Assembly: GCF_014204835.1 (NCBI RefSeq)
Contig: NZ_JACHMD010000001.1
Coordinates: 1,736,001 to 1,800,000 of the forward strand
Source of the DNA: Microbacterium marinum
Lineage (GTDB): Bacteria; Actinomycetota; Actinomycetes; Actinomycetales; Microbacteriaceae
DNA: 64,000 nt
Reading direction: 5' to 3'
Made by a program: the position numbers and the translations under genes. Shown here in pieces: positions 6,374 through 14,980 of the stretch; the first letter of the stretch is position 1; each line of letters starts with the position of its first letter. The notes beneath the pieces were generated by a model. It did no database searches. It was not told the origin of the DNA and worked only from the letters and a program-made list of their open reading frames with translations.

Positions 6374-7844
6374 CCCGGCGCGCGAGACGATCGCCGACGA
6401 GGTTGTCGGCTGTATGCGGTTGCTCGGCTGGGAGCCGATGCCGTGGCAGCGTGACGTGCTCGACGTCGCGTTCGAGATCGACCCCGAGACGGGGATGCTC
6501 TGGTACTCAGAGATCGTCATCATCGTTCCCCGTCAGTCGGGGAAGTCGTCGCTCGTCATCCCGTGGGGGATGCACCGCATGATGATGTGGCCCGACCGGC
6601 AGTATCTGCTTTACATCGCGCAGACTCGGGCGAAGGCGCTCGAGAAGTTGGTCGAAGAGCATCATCACCGCATCCTCGGGTCGAAGTTCAAGGGGCAACT
6701 GGTCCCGAACCGGCGGGGCGCGACGCTGCATCTGTCGCACGGCGACGAGCACATGCGCTTTCGCAACGGCTCGAAATGGGCGATCGACGCGCCGACCGAG
6801 GACGCCGGTCACGGAGGCACGCTCGGCCTGACGATCGGCGACGAGGTGTTCGCTCAGAAAGACGATCGCCTCGAGGCCGCGCTGCTCCCGGCGACGACCG
6901 CCGTGCCCGACTCACAGAGCATGTGGATCTCGACAGTCGGTGAGTCGAAAGCGAAGTCGCCGTTCCTCTGGAAGAAGGCCGAGGCCGGTCGAGCCCGCTC
7001 CGAACTGCTGCGCGCGGATCCGCGGGCGCTCAATAACCCGGGATATCGGACCCTGTATGTCGAATACTCGGCGCCCGAGGATGCCGACCCCGACGACCCG
7101 CTGACGTGGTGGGCATGTATGCCGGCGCTCGGGTTCACGACGACAGTCGGCAAGATCGCCGTGTTCCGGGACACGATGAAAGACGGGTTCTATCGCCCGT
7201 TCCTGAACTGGTGGGGCGACGACCTCGCGAGCGACTGGAAGATCCCCGAGGAACGCTGGGCAGTCGTCGGCGACGCCGACTCTCAGATCGCGCGACCCGA
7301 ACTCGTCTACGTCGTCGACATCTCGCCCGATCGGGACTGGGCGTCGATCGTCGTCGCCGGGGTGAACAAGCGCGGGCAGTATCACGTCGAAGTCGTCAGC
7401 GACGGCCCCGGTACGGGGTGGCTCGTGCACGGCGAGGGCGACGGCGACGATCGCCTGATCGGCCTACGTGAACTGCTCGAGCATGACCCGGGCGCGGTCT
7501 ACTACGAGCACAAGACGACGGGCACACTGCTCCCCGATCTCGTGGCCGCGGAGATCGAGGCCGAGCCGATGCCGGCCGCCGACATGATGGTCGCCGCTCC
7601 CGGGCTGCTCGATCTCGTGCTGAACAAGCGCGTCGCGCACCTCGAGCAAGCGGAGTTGACCGACGCGCTCGCGGCCGCTCAGACGTCGAAAGTCGGCGAC
7701 GGCTGGAAGTGGGTACGCGGTAAGTCGCTGCGCCCGATCACGGCGCTCGTCGCCGCGTCCTACGCCGTGCGAATGCTCGCGCTGAAACTGCCCGATCTGG
7801 CATACGACCCTGTCGCCGCGCTGCGCGCTGCGAACTCGAAATGA
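6303..7844 (+). CDS. Terminase large subunit
   Basis: This 513-residue protein starts at GTG 6303 with GAGGGGGG upstream; ATG 6282 is an alternative. WEPMPWQRDVLD (about 43-54) precedes Walker A VPRQSGKSS (about 75-83), and LTIGDEVFA (about 176-184) is Walker B. The C-terminal half includes DISPDRDW (about 340), the first acidic position of the RNase-H-like nuclease. It is the DNA-packaging motor and cuts concatemers. It overlaps TerS upstream, and a small membrane-protein gene follows. Confidence 0.95.
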   Translation: MTSWKRSGQPPGVETRPRWSTPRNPARETIADEVVGCMRLLGWEPMPWQRDVLDVAFEIDPETGMLWYSEIVIIVPRQSGKSSLVIPWGMHRMMMWPDRQYLLYIAQTRAKALEKLVEEHHHRILGSKFKGQLVPNRRGATLHLSHGDEHMRFRNGSKWAIDAPTEDAGHGGTLGLTIGDEVFAQKDDRLEAALLPATTAVPDSQSMWISTVGESKAKSPFLWKKAEAGRARSELLRADPRALNNPGYRTLYVEYSAPEDADPDDPLTWWACMPALGFTTTVGKIAVFRDTMKDGFYRPFLNWWGDDLASDWKIPEERWAVVGDADSQIARPELVYVVDISPDRDWASIVVAGVNKRGQYHVEVVSDGPGTGWLVHGEGDGDDRLIGLRELLEHDPGAVYYEHKTTGTLLPDLVAAEIEAEPMPAADMMVAAPGLLDLVLNKRVAHLEQAELTDALAAAQTSKVGDGWKWVRGKSLRPITALVAASYAVRMLALKLPDLAYDPVAALRAANSK

Positions 7845-7855
7845 AGGGAGGGCGC

Positions 7856-8044
7856 ATGACATCGCCTGACATCACGACCCCCGACAAGAGCCGCGGCGAG
7901 CGGACGACGGCGGCCGTCGAACTCGTCGCGGTCGCGCTGATCGTCGCCGGCGTGGCGATGTGGTCGGCGCCCGTCGCGTTCATCGTCGCCGGCGTCCTCG
8001 TCTGGACGATCGCGCATCCGATCCCGCGGGTGTGGATCCGATGA
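7856..8044 (+). CDS. Small membrane protein with two transmembrane segments
   Basis: This 62-residue protein starts at ATG 7856 behind GAAGGGAGGG. After a charged N-terminus there are two hydrophobic stretches (VELVAVALIVAGVAMW and PVAFIVAGVLVWTIA). It lies between TerL and portal and overlaps the portal start by 4 nt (ATGA). Small membrane proteins at this position are common in actinophages and have no assigned role. Confidence 0.65.
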   Translation: MTSPDITTPDKSRGERTTAAVELVAVALIVAGVAMWSAPVAFIVAGVLVWTIAHPIPRVWIR

Positions 8045-9207
8045 GTCTGTTCACCCGCGAGGCCGAGACGCGCGATCTGACCCGGGCCGACATCTGGGGG
8101 CCGGCGTTCTCTGGCCTCGGCTCGTCGAACTCGTCGGCACTGCAGCAGGTCGCCGCGTACGGCGCTGTCCGGCACATCGCCGATCAATGGGCACAGGCTG
8201 AGATCACCGCGACGCAGATGCGCGGCGGCGTCCGGCAGCCGATGAGTGAGGCGCCTCAGATCCTCACGGATCCGTCGCCGATCCTCTCGGCCTACGAATC
8301 CCGGTTCGCGATGGTCGCGGAACTGAAGACGCGCGGAAACGCATTCGGCCTCGTCGACGACTCTCGGCGCTACTGCCAGTGGATCCCGTTCGAGTTCGTG
8401 ACCGTCGACGAGTCGAACCTCGCGAACCCGGTCTACCGAGTGTTGGGCACGCAGGTCGATCTCGTGAAGCGCGGCGGCAATCTGCTGCATATCCGCGAGT
8501 TCGTCACGGCCGGCTCGGTCATGGGGCTGTCACCGATCGAGCAGTTCGCGGCGTCGTTCGAGTGGTCCGGCCTGGCACGGTCGTTCGGCCGGCGGTTCCT
8601 CAAGGAATCGAGTATCCCGCCGGCGATCCTGCAGGCGAAGACGGCACGGGTCGGCGGCGAGGTGCTGACCGAAGCGCGAGACGATTTCGTTCGCGCCGCG
8701 CGTTCGGGCAAGCCGGTCGCGCTCCCCGGCGAGTGGGCATATCAGCGGATCAGCATCTCTCCCGAAGAGGCGCAATTCCTGCAGACGATCGAGGCGTCGG
8801 CGACTGAGATCGCGATCATCTTCGGCGTGCCGCCCGAGGTCGTCGGCGGCAAAGCCGGCTCGTCCCGCACTTACTCGAACCGCGAGATGGATCAGAAAGC
8901 GTTCCGCGTGCAGACGCTCGGGGGGATTAGCGGGCGCGCCTCGGCGGCGTTCCGCGACGTGCTCCCGACCGACACGGAAGTCACATACGACCTGACCGTG
9001 CTCGAGCGCCCCGGAGTCCTCGAGAGCGCCCGCGCGATGACCGAGGAACTGCGGAACGGCACGCGCTTTCTGTCCGAGGCGCGCGAGTCCCTGGGGCGGC
9101 CGGCGCCGACCGCAAAGCAAATCGAGGAATGGCAGCAGTGGTTCGCGACGAACAAGAGCGAGTCGCAGTCCGACGCCACCTCCACCGCAATCACAAAGGA
9201 GGTCTGA
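8041..9207 (+). CDS. HK97-family portal protein
   Basis: This 388-residue protein has the HK97 portal pattern: AYGAVRHIADQWAQAE (about 40), VMGLSPIEQF (about 160), and IFGVPPEVVGG with YSNREMDQKAF (about 259-285). Portals form the dodecameric ring at one capsid vertex through which DNA enters. The start ATGA overlaps the stop of the upstream gene, and the protease gene follows after 3 nt. Confidence 0.95.
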   Translation: MSLFTREAETRDLTRADIWGPAFSGLGSSNSSALQQVAAYGAVRHIADQWAQAEITATQMRGGVRQPMSEAPQILTDPSPILSAYESRFAMVAELKTRGNAFGLVDDSRRYCQWIPFEFVTVDESNLANPVYRVLGTQVDLVKRGGNLLHIREFVTAGSVMGLSPIEQFAASFEWSGLARSFGRRFLKESSIPPAILQAKTARVGGEVLTEARDDFVRAARSGKPVALPGEWAYQRISISPEEAQFLQTIEASATEIAIIFGVPPEVVGGKAGSSRTYSNREMDQKAFRVQTLGGISGRASAAFRDVLPTDTEVTYDLTVLERPGVLESARAMTEELRNGTRFLSEARESLGRPAPTAKQIEEWQQWFATNKSESQSDATSTAITKEV

Positions 9208-9210
9208 CCG

Positions 9211-9888
9211 ATGACACAGAGCATCGAACGGCGCGTGATCGACCGCGAGGTCGAACTGCGCGCCGCGCCCGAGGGATCGAAGAGCCCGGGCATCCTGGCC
9301 GGCTACGCGGTCGTCTTCGACTCGCTGTCGCGGGATCTCGGCGGGTGGGTCGAAGAGATCGCCCCGGATGCCGCCGGCGCACCGCTCGAGGGCGGCGTCG
9401 TCGACATGGCGCTGCACACGCGAGTCATCGCTCGAGCCGAGCACGACTCGCGACTGCTGCTCGGTACGACCGACGCCGAAACGCTGCGGCTGTACATCGA
9501 CGAGGTCGGGGTGCGCTACGAGGTCGACCTGCCCAACACGGGCGCCGGCCGCGACGTCGCTGTGCTCGCCGAACGTGGTGATTACCGGCATTCGTCGTTC
9601 GCGTTCCACGCGCTCGACGTCGATTGGCGCGAGGACGCAGACGGGCGCCTCGTGCGGCGCGTTACCCGTCTCGTCCTGTCGGACGTCTCCCCGGTCGCCG
9701 ATCCGGCGTACTGGGCCGCGACGACCGGACTGCAGCAGCGCGACGTCGACGAGGCGCGCGCATCCCTGACACCCACGCCGGCTGTGCCCGGTGAGTGGGA
9801 AATCGCCGCGGCCGAACGTGCCGCGGCTCGACAGACTCGCGAGACGCATCCCGCGCTCGCGTCCCGAACCCGCAAGCGCGGGAGATGA
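9211..9888 (+). CDS. HK97-type prohead protease
   Basis: This 225-residue protein is of the usual length. The catalytic region fits the prohead protease family, with His in LHTRVIARAEHDSRLLLG (about 67-85) and Ser in RHSSFAF (about 128). VLSDVSPVADPAYW is the typical C-terminal family motif. It processes the capsid delta domain and itself during head maturation. It lies between portal and major capsid, the canonical order. Confidence 0.9.
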   Translation: MTQSIERRVIDREVELRAAPEGSKSPGILAGYAVVFDSLSRDLGGWVEEIAPDAAGAPLEGGVVDMALHTRVIARAEHDSRLLLGTTDAETLRLYIDEVGVRYEVDLPNTGAGRDVAVLAERGDYRHSSFAFHALDVDWREDADGRLVRRVTRLVLSDVSPVADPAYWAATTGLQQRDVDEARASLTPTPAVPGEWEIAAAERAAARQTRETHPALASRTRKRGR

Positions 9889-9898
9889 GGAGGTAACG

Positions 9899-11146
9899 AT
9901 GACTGCCATCGCAACCCGTATCAAGGAACTCGCCGACGAGCAGCGCAAGGCGTGGGAGACGGAGGGCAAGCCGCTCGCCGACATCGCGTCCGAGCGTGCC
10001 CTCACGGCCGACGAGCGCGAGAAGTTCGAGCGTCTGGAACGCGCCTACAACGAGTTCGACGACCGGATCACGCTGCTCTCCCAGCAGCGCGACCTCGAGC
10101 AGCGCGCCGCCGATTTCGCCGGCGATCTGCTCGGCAACCGGTCCGCATTCGGCAACGCCGTCGACGTGAAGCGATTCGCCGACGAGATCCGCGGCGTGCT
10201 GAACGGCGAGAACCGCGACCGGTTCACGGACTACGTGCCGAGCGCGGCCGAGGTCCGTGCGATCATGTCGGGCGAGGCGCGTGCGCTCTCGGTCGGCGTC
10301 GCGGCCGCCGGCGGCAACGCTGTCGGGAAGACCTACCTGCAGCAGTTGCTCGAGCCGCTGCGGCAGTTCTCGGGGCTCTACGCCGCGGGCGCGTACACGC
10401 TCGTCACCGAGAAGGGCGAAGACGTGATCCTGCCCCGGCTCGCGTCGTTCGGCTCGGCCGCGTCGACCGCCGAACTCGTGCAGGTCGGCGGCACCGACCC
10501 GTCGTTCAATCAGGTGACCTTCGGCACGAAGCGATTCGGCCAGTTCGTCGGGATCTCGAACGACCTCGTCGTCGACTCGCTCGTCGACATCGAGGGGCTG
10601 ACGGCCCGCCTCATCGGTGAGAACATCTCGGCCGCGCTCGGCCAGGATCTCGCCACCGGCACGGGCACCGCTGCGCCCCACGGCATCGCGAACGCCACGA
10701 CCGCCGGCGTCACCGGCGCGACGGGCGCCGGCGGTGCGCCGACGTGGGAAAACCTGATCGACCTGCAGGAATCGGTGCTCGCGCCGTACCACGCGAACGC
10801 CGCGTGGGTGCTGTCGAACTCGGCCGTCGCCTCGGTCCGCAAGATGAAGGATTCCTCGGGCCGCTACCTGTGGGAGCCGAACGGCCAGACCGGCACCGCG
10901 TCGCAGTTGCTCGGCGCGCCCGTGCACCGCGACCCCTTCATCGCGGGCGTCGGCCTCGGAGCGAAGTCGATCTTCTTCGGCGATTTCTCGCGCTACTGGA
11001 TCCGCCTCGTCGGAAACACCCGCGTCGAGCGCTCCGACCACGCGCTGTTCGGTTCGGATCAGGTCGCGTTCCGCGGCGTGCTGCGGGCTGACGGGCGTCT
11101 CATGGACGCCTCGGCCGTGAAGCACTTCATCGGCGGCGCGTCCTGA
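9899..11146 (+). CDS. HK97-fold major capsid protein
   Basis: This 415-residue protein starts at ATG 9899 behind a perfect AGGAGGT. Residues 1-100 form a charged coiled coil (the scaffolding delta domain removed by the protease). The rest has typical HK97 features, including GISNDLVVDS, GTGTAAPHGI, NLIDLQES and SIFFGDFSRYWI. It is the main head subunit. The next gene starts inside its stop codon. Confidence 0.95.
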   Translation: MTAIATRIKELADEQRKAWETEGKPLADIASERALTADEREKFERLERAYNEFDDRITLLSQQRDLEQRAADFAGDLLGNRSAFGNAVDVKRFADEIRGVLNGENRDRFTDYVPSAAEVRAIMSGEARALSVGVAAAGGNAVGKTYLQQLLEPLRQFSGLYAAGAYTLVTEKGEDVILPRLASFGSAASTAELVQVGGTDPSFNQVTFGTKRFGQFVGISNDLVVDSLVDIEGLTARLIGENISAALGQDLATGTGTAAPHGIANATTAGVTGATGAGGAPTWENLIDLQESVLAPYHANAAWVLSNSAVASVRKMKDSSGRYLWEPNGQTGTASQLLGAPVHRDPFIAGVGLGAKSIFFGDFSRYWIRLVGNTRVERSDHALFGSDQVAFRGVLRADGRLMDASAVKHFIGGAS

Positions 11147-11565
11147 TGGGCCGCCCGACGAAGGTCACCGCGGCCGAGTCGGGCGAGATCGAGGGCGCGG
11201 AGGTGTCCGCTACGGCGGATGCCGCCGCGTCCTCGGCGCCCGCCGTACCCGACGCGGAGCGGCCGGCGCCCGTCAGCGACGAGCCCACGACCGCGCCGGC
11301 ACCCGCCGGGGATGACGCCGCGGACGCGTCGACCGACGCGGCGCCGACGGACGCCGACGACGCGTCGACCGACGCGACGCCGGCTGACGCCGACGACGAG
11401 TTCGACTCGGGCATCGCCGACGTCGACGAGGTCGAGGTGTTCGTCGCCGTGACGATCACCGGCACACGCAACGGCGAGCCCTGGCCCGCTGTGGGGGAGC
11501 CCATCACGCTCCCCGCAACCGAAGCCGAGGCGTACCTCGCCGCCGGCTACGTCACCGCCGACTGA
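11146..11565 (+). CDS. Acidic, Ala/Asp-rich phage protein after the capsid gene
   Basis: Of 139 residues, the first about 90 are low complexity with repeated DAADASTDA/PTDADDAS units. The last about 45 look folded (VFVAVTITGTRNGEPWP...GEPITLPATEAEAYLAAGYV). It starts at ATG 11146, overlapping the capsid stop by 1 nt. It may be a minor head or head-completion factor; no family is recognised. A strong hairpin follows. Confidence 0.65.
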   Translation: MGRPTKVTAAESGEIEGAEVSATADAAASSAPAVPDAERPAPVSDEPTTAPAPAGDDAADASTDAAPTDADDASTDATPADADDEFDSGIADVDEVEVFVAVTITGTRNGEPWPAVGEPITLPATEAEAYLAAGYVTAD

Positions 11566-11582
11566 TCTCGGCGCAGTGACAA

Positions 11583-11617
11583 GAGCGGCCCGGGTGCACA
11601 CACCACCCGGGCCGCTC
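11583..11617 (+). terminator. Strong hairpin between capsid and connector genes
   Basis: A perfect 14-bp stem GAGCGGCCCGGGTG / CACCCGGGCCGCTC has a 7-nt loop CACACAC. No long U-tract is present. A hairpin here would lower transcription of the tail genes relative to the capsid gene, a common arrangement. Confidence 0.75.
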
Positions 11618-11637
11618 CCACAAACGAAGGGGGAGGC

Positions 11638-12003
11638 ATGGCGAGCAACTGGCCGCTACACGCCGCCGATCTGCGGAAGGCGTTGCAATACGACGTCGGG
11701 CAGGACGACGCCGGCGAACTGGAACTGTTCATGGCCGCCGCGTGCGAGCGCATCGACGTTCACACGGGCCGCTCGACCGAGCCGACCCGCCACGAGGTCG
11801 ACGGGAAGGTGCCGACCGTGTTCGTGCTCGCCGCCCGGGCCGTCGCGAAACTCTGGTGGCAGCAGGAGAAAAAGGGGCCGCGCGCTCGGCCGACCGAGGG
11901 TGAAGACCCGGCCGCCGGCATGGCGGGCGTCGATCTGCCGAGCAAGGTCGCCGGGTGGCTCAAGCCGTACCCGCCGCGCCTGTATCCGGGTGATGCCGAG
12001 TGA
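11638..12003 (+). CDS. Head-tail connector (gp6-like)
   Basis: This 121-residue protein starts with SNWPLHAADLRKALQYD and has ELELFMAAACERIDVHTG, the pattern of the phage gp6-like adaptor family. These proteins sit under the portal as the first connector ring. It starts behind AAGGGGGAGG and overlaps the next gene by 4 nt. Position directly after the capsid block supports the call. Confidence 0.75.
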   Translation: MASNWPLHAADLRKALQYDVGQDDAGELELFMAAACERIDVHTGRSTEPTRHEVDGKVPTVFVLAARAVAKLWWQQEKKGPRARPTEGEDPAAGMAGVDLPSKVAGWLKPYPPRLYPGDAE

Positions 12004-12464
12004 CGTCGATCACACCGGACTCGGCCGCGCTGCGCGCCCGCTCGGGACTACTCGCCGCGGTGCGCGCCGCTGTGAAGGGTGAGCGCGTCGACGTGCTCGC
12101 CGGATTCGCCGGCCAACCGACCGAGTTCGACTGGGTTGCCCTGGGCGGCGTGGGTGTCGCCTCGGATCCGGCGACCGTCGCGGCGCGACGGAGCCGAGAC
12201 GAGACGATCACGCTCGATCTGAACGTCGGTTCGTTCGCGCCCGGTTACGACGATGAGGCCGTAACGAAGGCATGGGGCCGCGCGGCCGAACTGCTGGCGA
12301 AGATCTCGACCTACGTCGAGCACGCCGATAACACGACCCTCGGCGGCGCCGTTTCGTGGACCCTCACCGGTTCCGCGGAATGGGACGGCGAAGAGGTGGA
12401 GGGCGGCTACCAAGTCGAGGTAGCCGCGACGTTCGTTTGCTCGCACCGTGTGCGGGCTGTCTGA
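12000..12464 (+). CDS. Tail terminator / head-tail completion protein (putative)
   Basis: This 154-residue protein starts at GTG 12000. It has an N-terminal helix (LRARSGLLAAVRAAVKG), then DETITLDLNVGSFAPGYDDEAVTKAWGRAAELLAKI and a C-terminal beta segment. This alpha/beta layout and the gene position fit a tail terminator such as gpU, which caps the tail tube. No diagnostic motif is seen, so the label depends on order. Confidence 0.55.
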   Translation: MTSITPDSAALRARSGLLAAVRAAVKGERVDVLAGFAGQPTEFDWVALGGVGVASDPATVAARRSRDETITLDLNVGSFAPGYDDEAVTKAWGRAAELLAKISTYVEHADNTTLGGAVSWTLTGSAEWDGEEVEGGYQVEVAATFVCSHRVRAV

Positions 12465-12476
12465 GAGGGGGAACCC

Positions 12477-12791
12477 GTGAAGTTCAAGAATCAGAGTCCG
12501 CTCGGCGCGCTCGAGATCCCGGCGCTCGGCCGCATCGTCGATCGCGACGAAGAGTTCGACGTTCCGGCGGCGATCGCGCCGCTGCTCGCCGGCCAGTCGG
12601 CGAACTACGAGCCGGTCGACGACGAGGCGATCGCGCTCGTCGCCGAGATGAGCAAGCCGGCCGCCGAAACCGAGCCCGGAGAGCCTGACGAGCCGGTCGT
12701 CGACGCGACGTCGACGAAGCCGGCCCGCAAGACGAGCACGGATCCCGCGCCCGCGGCATCCGCCACCGATGGAAAGGACGGCGACAAGTGA
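12477..12791 (+). CDS. Short acidic phage protein upstream of the tail tube
   Basis: This 104-residue protein starts at GTG 12477 behind GAGAGGGG. Its N-terminal 55 residues look folded (LGALEIPALGRIVDRDEEFDVP), followed by a disordered Glu/Pro/Thr tail. It overlaps the tail tube start by 4 nt. It could be a small head-tail or tail accessory factor; function unknown. Confidence 0.6.
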   Translation: MKFKNQSPLGALEIPALGRIVDRDEEFDVPAAIAPLLAGQSANYEPVDDEAIALVAEMSKPAAETEPGEPDEPVVDATSTKPARKTSTDPAPAASATDGKDGDK

Positions 12792-13792
12792 GCACGCAAC
12801 TCGACTACTCGGTCGGAATCGGTCGAGAGGTGAACTACGGCGTCGCTGTCACGCCGACACGGTTTGTCGAGTCGGAGGCGAAAGCGACCTACGACGTACA
12901 GACCGTGAAGGGTCGCGGGCTGCGACCCGGCAAGGGCGTCGCGCGGTCGTCGCGTCACTCGATCTCGCGGTTCGAGGGCTCGACCGACATCGAGATCGAG
13001 GTTCCGACGTCGGGGTTCGGGATGCTGCTCAATGCGGTCATGGGTTCCGTGACGAACACTCTCGTCTCGGCCGGCCTGTATCAGCAGGTTCACACACTGT
13101 CGAAGACGGACCCGCACCCGACGTTCACGATCCAGGAGGTGTTGCCCACGCTTGACGGTGTGTACACGCACCCGCACACGTTCGCCGGCTGCGCTTTCGA
13201 CTCGCTCGAGATCTCGGCCAAGGAAGGTGAGTACGTTCAGGCAAAGTTGTCGGCGACGATTCGCCGGCTGCTCACGGACGTCGCCGCGACGGCCGCGTCG
13301 TACCCCGCGGTCGACTCGCTGTTCACGTTCGTAGGCGGTGAGATTCGTGTTGGGACGGCCACGCTCGCCGCCCCGACGACGACGGCGCTCGCGACTGTGC
13401 TCGGCGCACCGAAGGGCAACGTTCGCGACGCGTCGGTCGCTGTCAAGCGCAATCTGGACTCGAACGGGTACAACCTCGGCGGGGCCGGATATCGCGTGCG
13501 GCAGCCGGTCCTCGGGCGTCCCGAGGTCACGGGGAAACTGACGGTGGAGTACACCGACAACGACCTGCGAGATGCGTACCTGAATCAGCAGAATCTTTCG
13601 ATGCTGCTGACGTTCACGAACGGGACCGCCGCGCTGCAGATCGCTCTTCCCGCGATCCGCCTCAAGGGCGAAGTTCCGGCGTCGAACGGCGGCGAGCCGA
13701 TCACGCAGTCGATCGACTTCGAGGCGTTCGACAACGGGACCGCGGCCGAGCCGATCTGGATCACGTACCGCACGCTGGACACGACCCCGTGA
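12788..13792 (+). CDS. Major tail tube protein
   Basis: This 334-residue beta-rich protein lies between the connectors and the tail chaperones. Diagnostic features are the N-terminal GREVNYGVAVTPTRF, two similar beta halves, and KGNVRDASVAVKRNLDSNGYNLGG typical of duplicated tail-tube folds. Its C-terminal half repeats the strand pattern of the first half. It would polymerise as stacked rings around the tape measure. Confidence 0.85.
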   Translation: MSTQLDYSVGIGREVNYGVAVTPTRFVESEAKATYDVQTVKGRGLRPGKGVARSSRHSISRFEGSTDIEIEVPTSGFGMLLNAVMGSVTNTLVSAGLYQQVHTLSKTDPHPTFTIQEVLPTLDGVYTHPHTFAGCAFDSLEISAKEGEYVQAKLSATIRRLLTDVAATAASYPAVDSLFTFVGGEIRVGTATLAAPTTTALATVLGAPKGNVRDASVAVKRNLDSNGYNLGGAGYRVRQPVLGRPEVTGKLTVEYTDNDLRDAYLNQQNLSMLLTFTNGTAALQIALPAIRLKGEVPASNGGEPITQSIDFEAFDNGTAAEPIWITYRTLDTTP

Positions 13793-14349
13793 CCGCGCCC
13801 CGCGTCACCCTCTCGACGACGGAGACGCGGGCGAAGTTCGAGCGGATCCGCGAGTTCTCCCCGAAACTCGCTCGCCGGCTGCGCCGCGACATGCGGCGTT
13901 CGGGCGACGAGATCATCGGCGAGCAGCGGAAGATCCTCGCCGGCCCGCTCCCTCGTGGCATCCGTGCCGCGGGGAAGCGGCGCCGGCGGGTCCGCGATCA
14001 GCACGGCCGCGCCCGGTTCCGCACCGTGAACGTCTACGAAGAGACGGACACGAAGCGGCCAGGGCGGTCGCGCGGGCTGCGCCGCGGCATCTCCGACTCG
14101 CTGAAAACGCGCGTCGTCTTCGGTAAGAACCGAACCGCGATCACCGTCAGGACGACCGGCGCCAAGCGCACCGGGGCGACGTTCTGGCAGGCGAAGCGGT
14201 TCCGGCACAAGACGTTCGGCAGAGAGCCCTACGTCGACCAACAGGGGCAGCCGTATTTCTGGCGCCCCGCGTATGACGGGGCCGCCCGCATGGCGGCCCG
14301 CGTCGACTCGGCGCTCGATGAAGCGCTGAAAGAGATCTCAGACCACTAA
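13789..14349 (+). CDS. HK97 gp10-like tail completion protein
   Basis: This 186-residue, strongly basic protein starts at GTG 13789. The N-terminal helix RAKFERIREFSPKLARRLRRDMRRSGDEI and the C-terminal PYFWRPAYDGAARMAARVDSALDEALKEI match the HK97-gp10-like family of neck/tail completion proteins. Unusually it follows the tube gene instead of preceding it. A short gap leads to the chaperone gene. Confidence 0.7.
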   Translation: MTAPRVTLSTTETRAKFERIREFSPKLARRLRRDMRRSGDEIIGEQRKILAGPLPRGIRAAGKRRRRVRDQHGRARFRTVNVYEETDTKRPGRSRGLRRGISDSLKTRVVFGKNRTAITVRTTGAKRTGATFWQAKRFRHKTFGREPYVDQQGQPYFWRPAYDGAARMAARVDSALDEALKEISDH

Positions 14350-14365
14350 GAGAAGGGGGCCGCTC

Positions 14366-14731
14366 ATGCCTCAGATTCGCCTCACCGACGACCGTGTCGT
14401 CGACGTCGTCAAGCCGAACGTTTCCGAGAAGGTGCTCGCGCAGACGCAGTACCGGCGGGATCTCAAGACGACCCCGCGCGACATGTTCGACGTGATGCAG
14501 TCCGTCGAGTGGATCGTCATGCTCCCCGTGTTCGCGACGCTGCAGCGGCACGGCTGCGGCGAGCGGATGCCCGATCTCATGGGCGATGACCGTATCGGGT
14601 ACTGGCGGCCGCGGATGACCGCCGGCGACGGCGAGGTCGCCGACTTCGAGGAATCGGAGGGTGAGCAGAGCCCGGACCCTCAGTCGTCAGCAATCAGCGA
14701 CGCGGAGGGCACCGCCCCGAGCGAGGGCTGA
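14366..14731 (+). CDS. Tail assembly chaperone, upstream frame (G)
   Basis: This 121-residue protein sits between the tube and tape measure genes, the fixed position of the lambda G/GT-type chaperones. The folded core is residues 1-80 (DDRVVDVVKPNVSEKVLAQ...MFDVMQSVEWIVMLP). An acidic tail follows and ends at TGA 14729. The -1 frame is open from 14665 across this stop and continues with coding-like sequence, so a G-T fusion by frameshifting is expected. These chaperones coat the tape measure during tail assembly. Confidence 0.8.
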   Translation: MPQIRLTDDRVVDVVKPNVSEKVLAQTQYRRDLKTTPRDMFDVMQSVEWIVMLPVFATLQRHGCGERMPDLMGDDRIGYWRPRMTAGDGEVADFEESEGEQSPDPQSSAISDAEGTAPSEG

Positions 14732-14976
14732 CCCCCGAGCAGCAACTCGAGTACGACGAGCCGTTCGTCGAGGACCAACTGCGGAAGCGGCTGTTCCTCA
14801 TCGGGCGGCACGACTACTTCCCGGCCTATACGCCGGAAGTGATCTACGCGCTGGATGCCGATCTTTGGGGGCATCTCGCCGTAACGGCCGACAAGATCCT
14901 CGCCGACCGCGAGCGCAATGCGCGCGAGCAGCGAGAGAGGTCTGCAGCGCTCGCGCGCCGCGGAAAGAGGGGGTGA
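14665..14976 (+). CDS. Tail assembly chaperone, T-frame extension (reached by -1 frameshift)
   Basis: This frame has no ATG, GTG or TTG between its upstream stop (14662) and the coding region, yet it encodes LTPEQQLEYDEPFVEDQLRKR, HDYFPAYTPEVIYALDADLWG and a basic tail ending at 14974-14976. It is the usual T domain. It can be made only if ribosomes shift by -1 between 14665 and 14731. No canonical slippery heptamer is seen in that interval. The tape measure start lies 4 nt downstream. Confidence 0.7.
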   Translation, partial: AEPGPSVVSNQRRGGHRPERGLTPEQQLEYDEPFVEDQLRKRLFLIGRHDYFPAYTPEVIYALDADLWGHLAVTADKILADRERNAREQRERSAALARRGKRG

Positions 14977-14980
14977 TCTC

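Noticed and set aside
9662..11125. Long minus-strand open frame (487 codons) opposite the capsid gene
   Set aside because: High-GC codon bias leaves the antisense frame open; the sequence is Arg/Asp-rich without domains, and the + strand holds a clear HK97 capsid gene.
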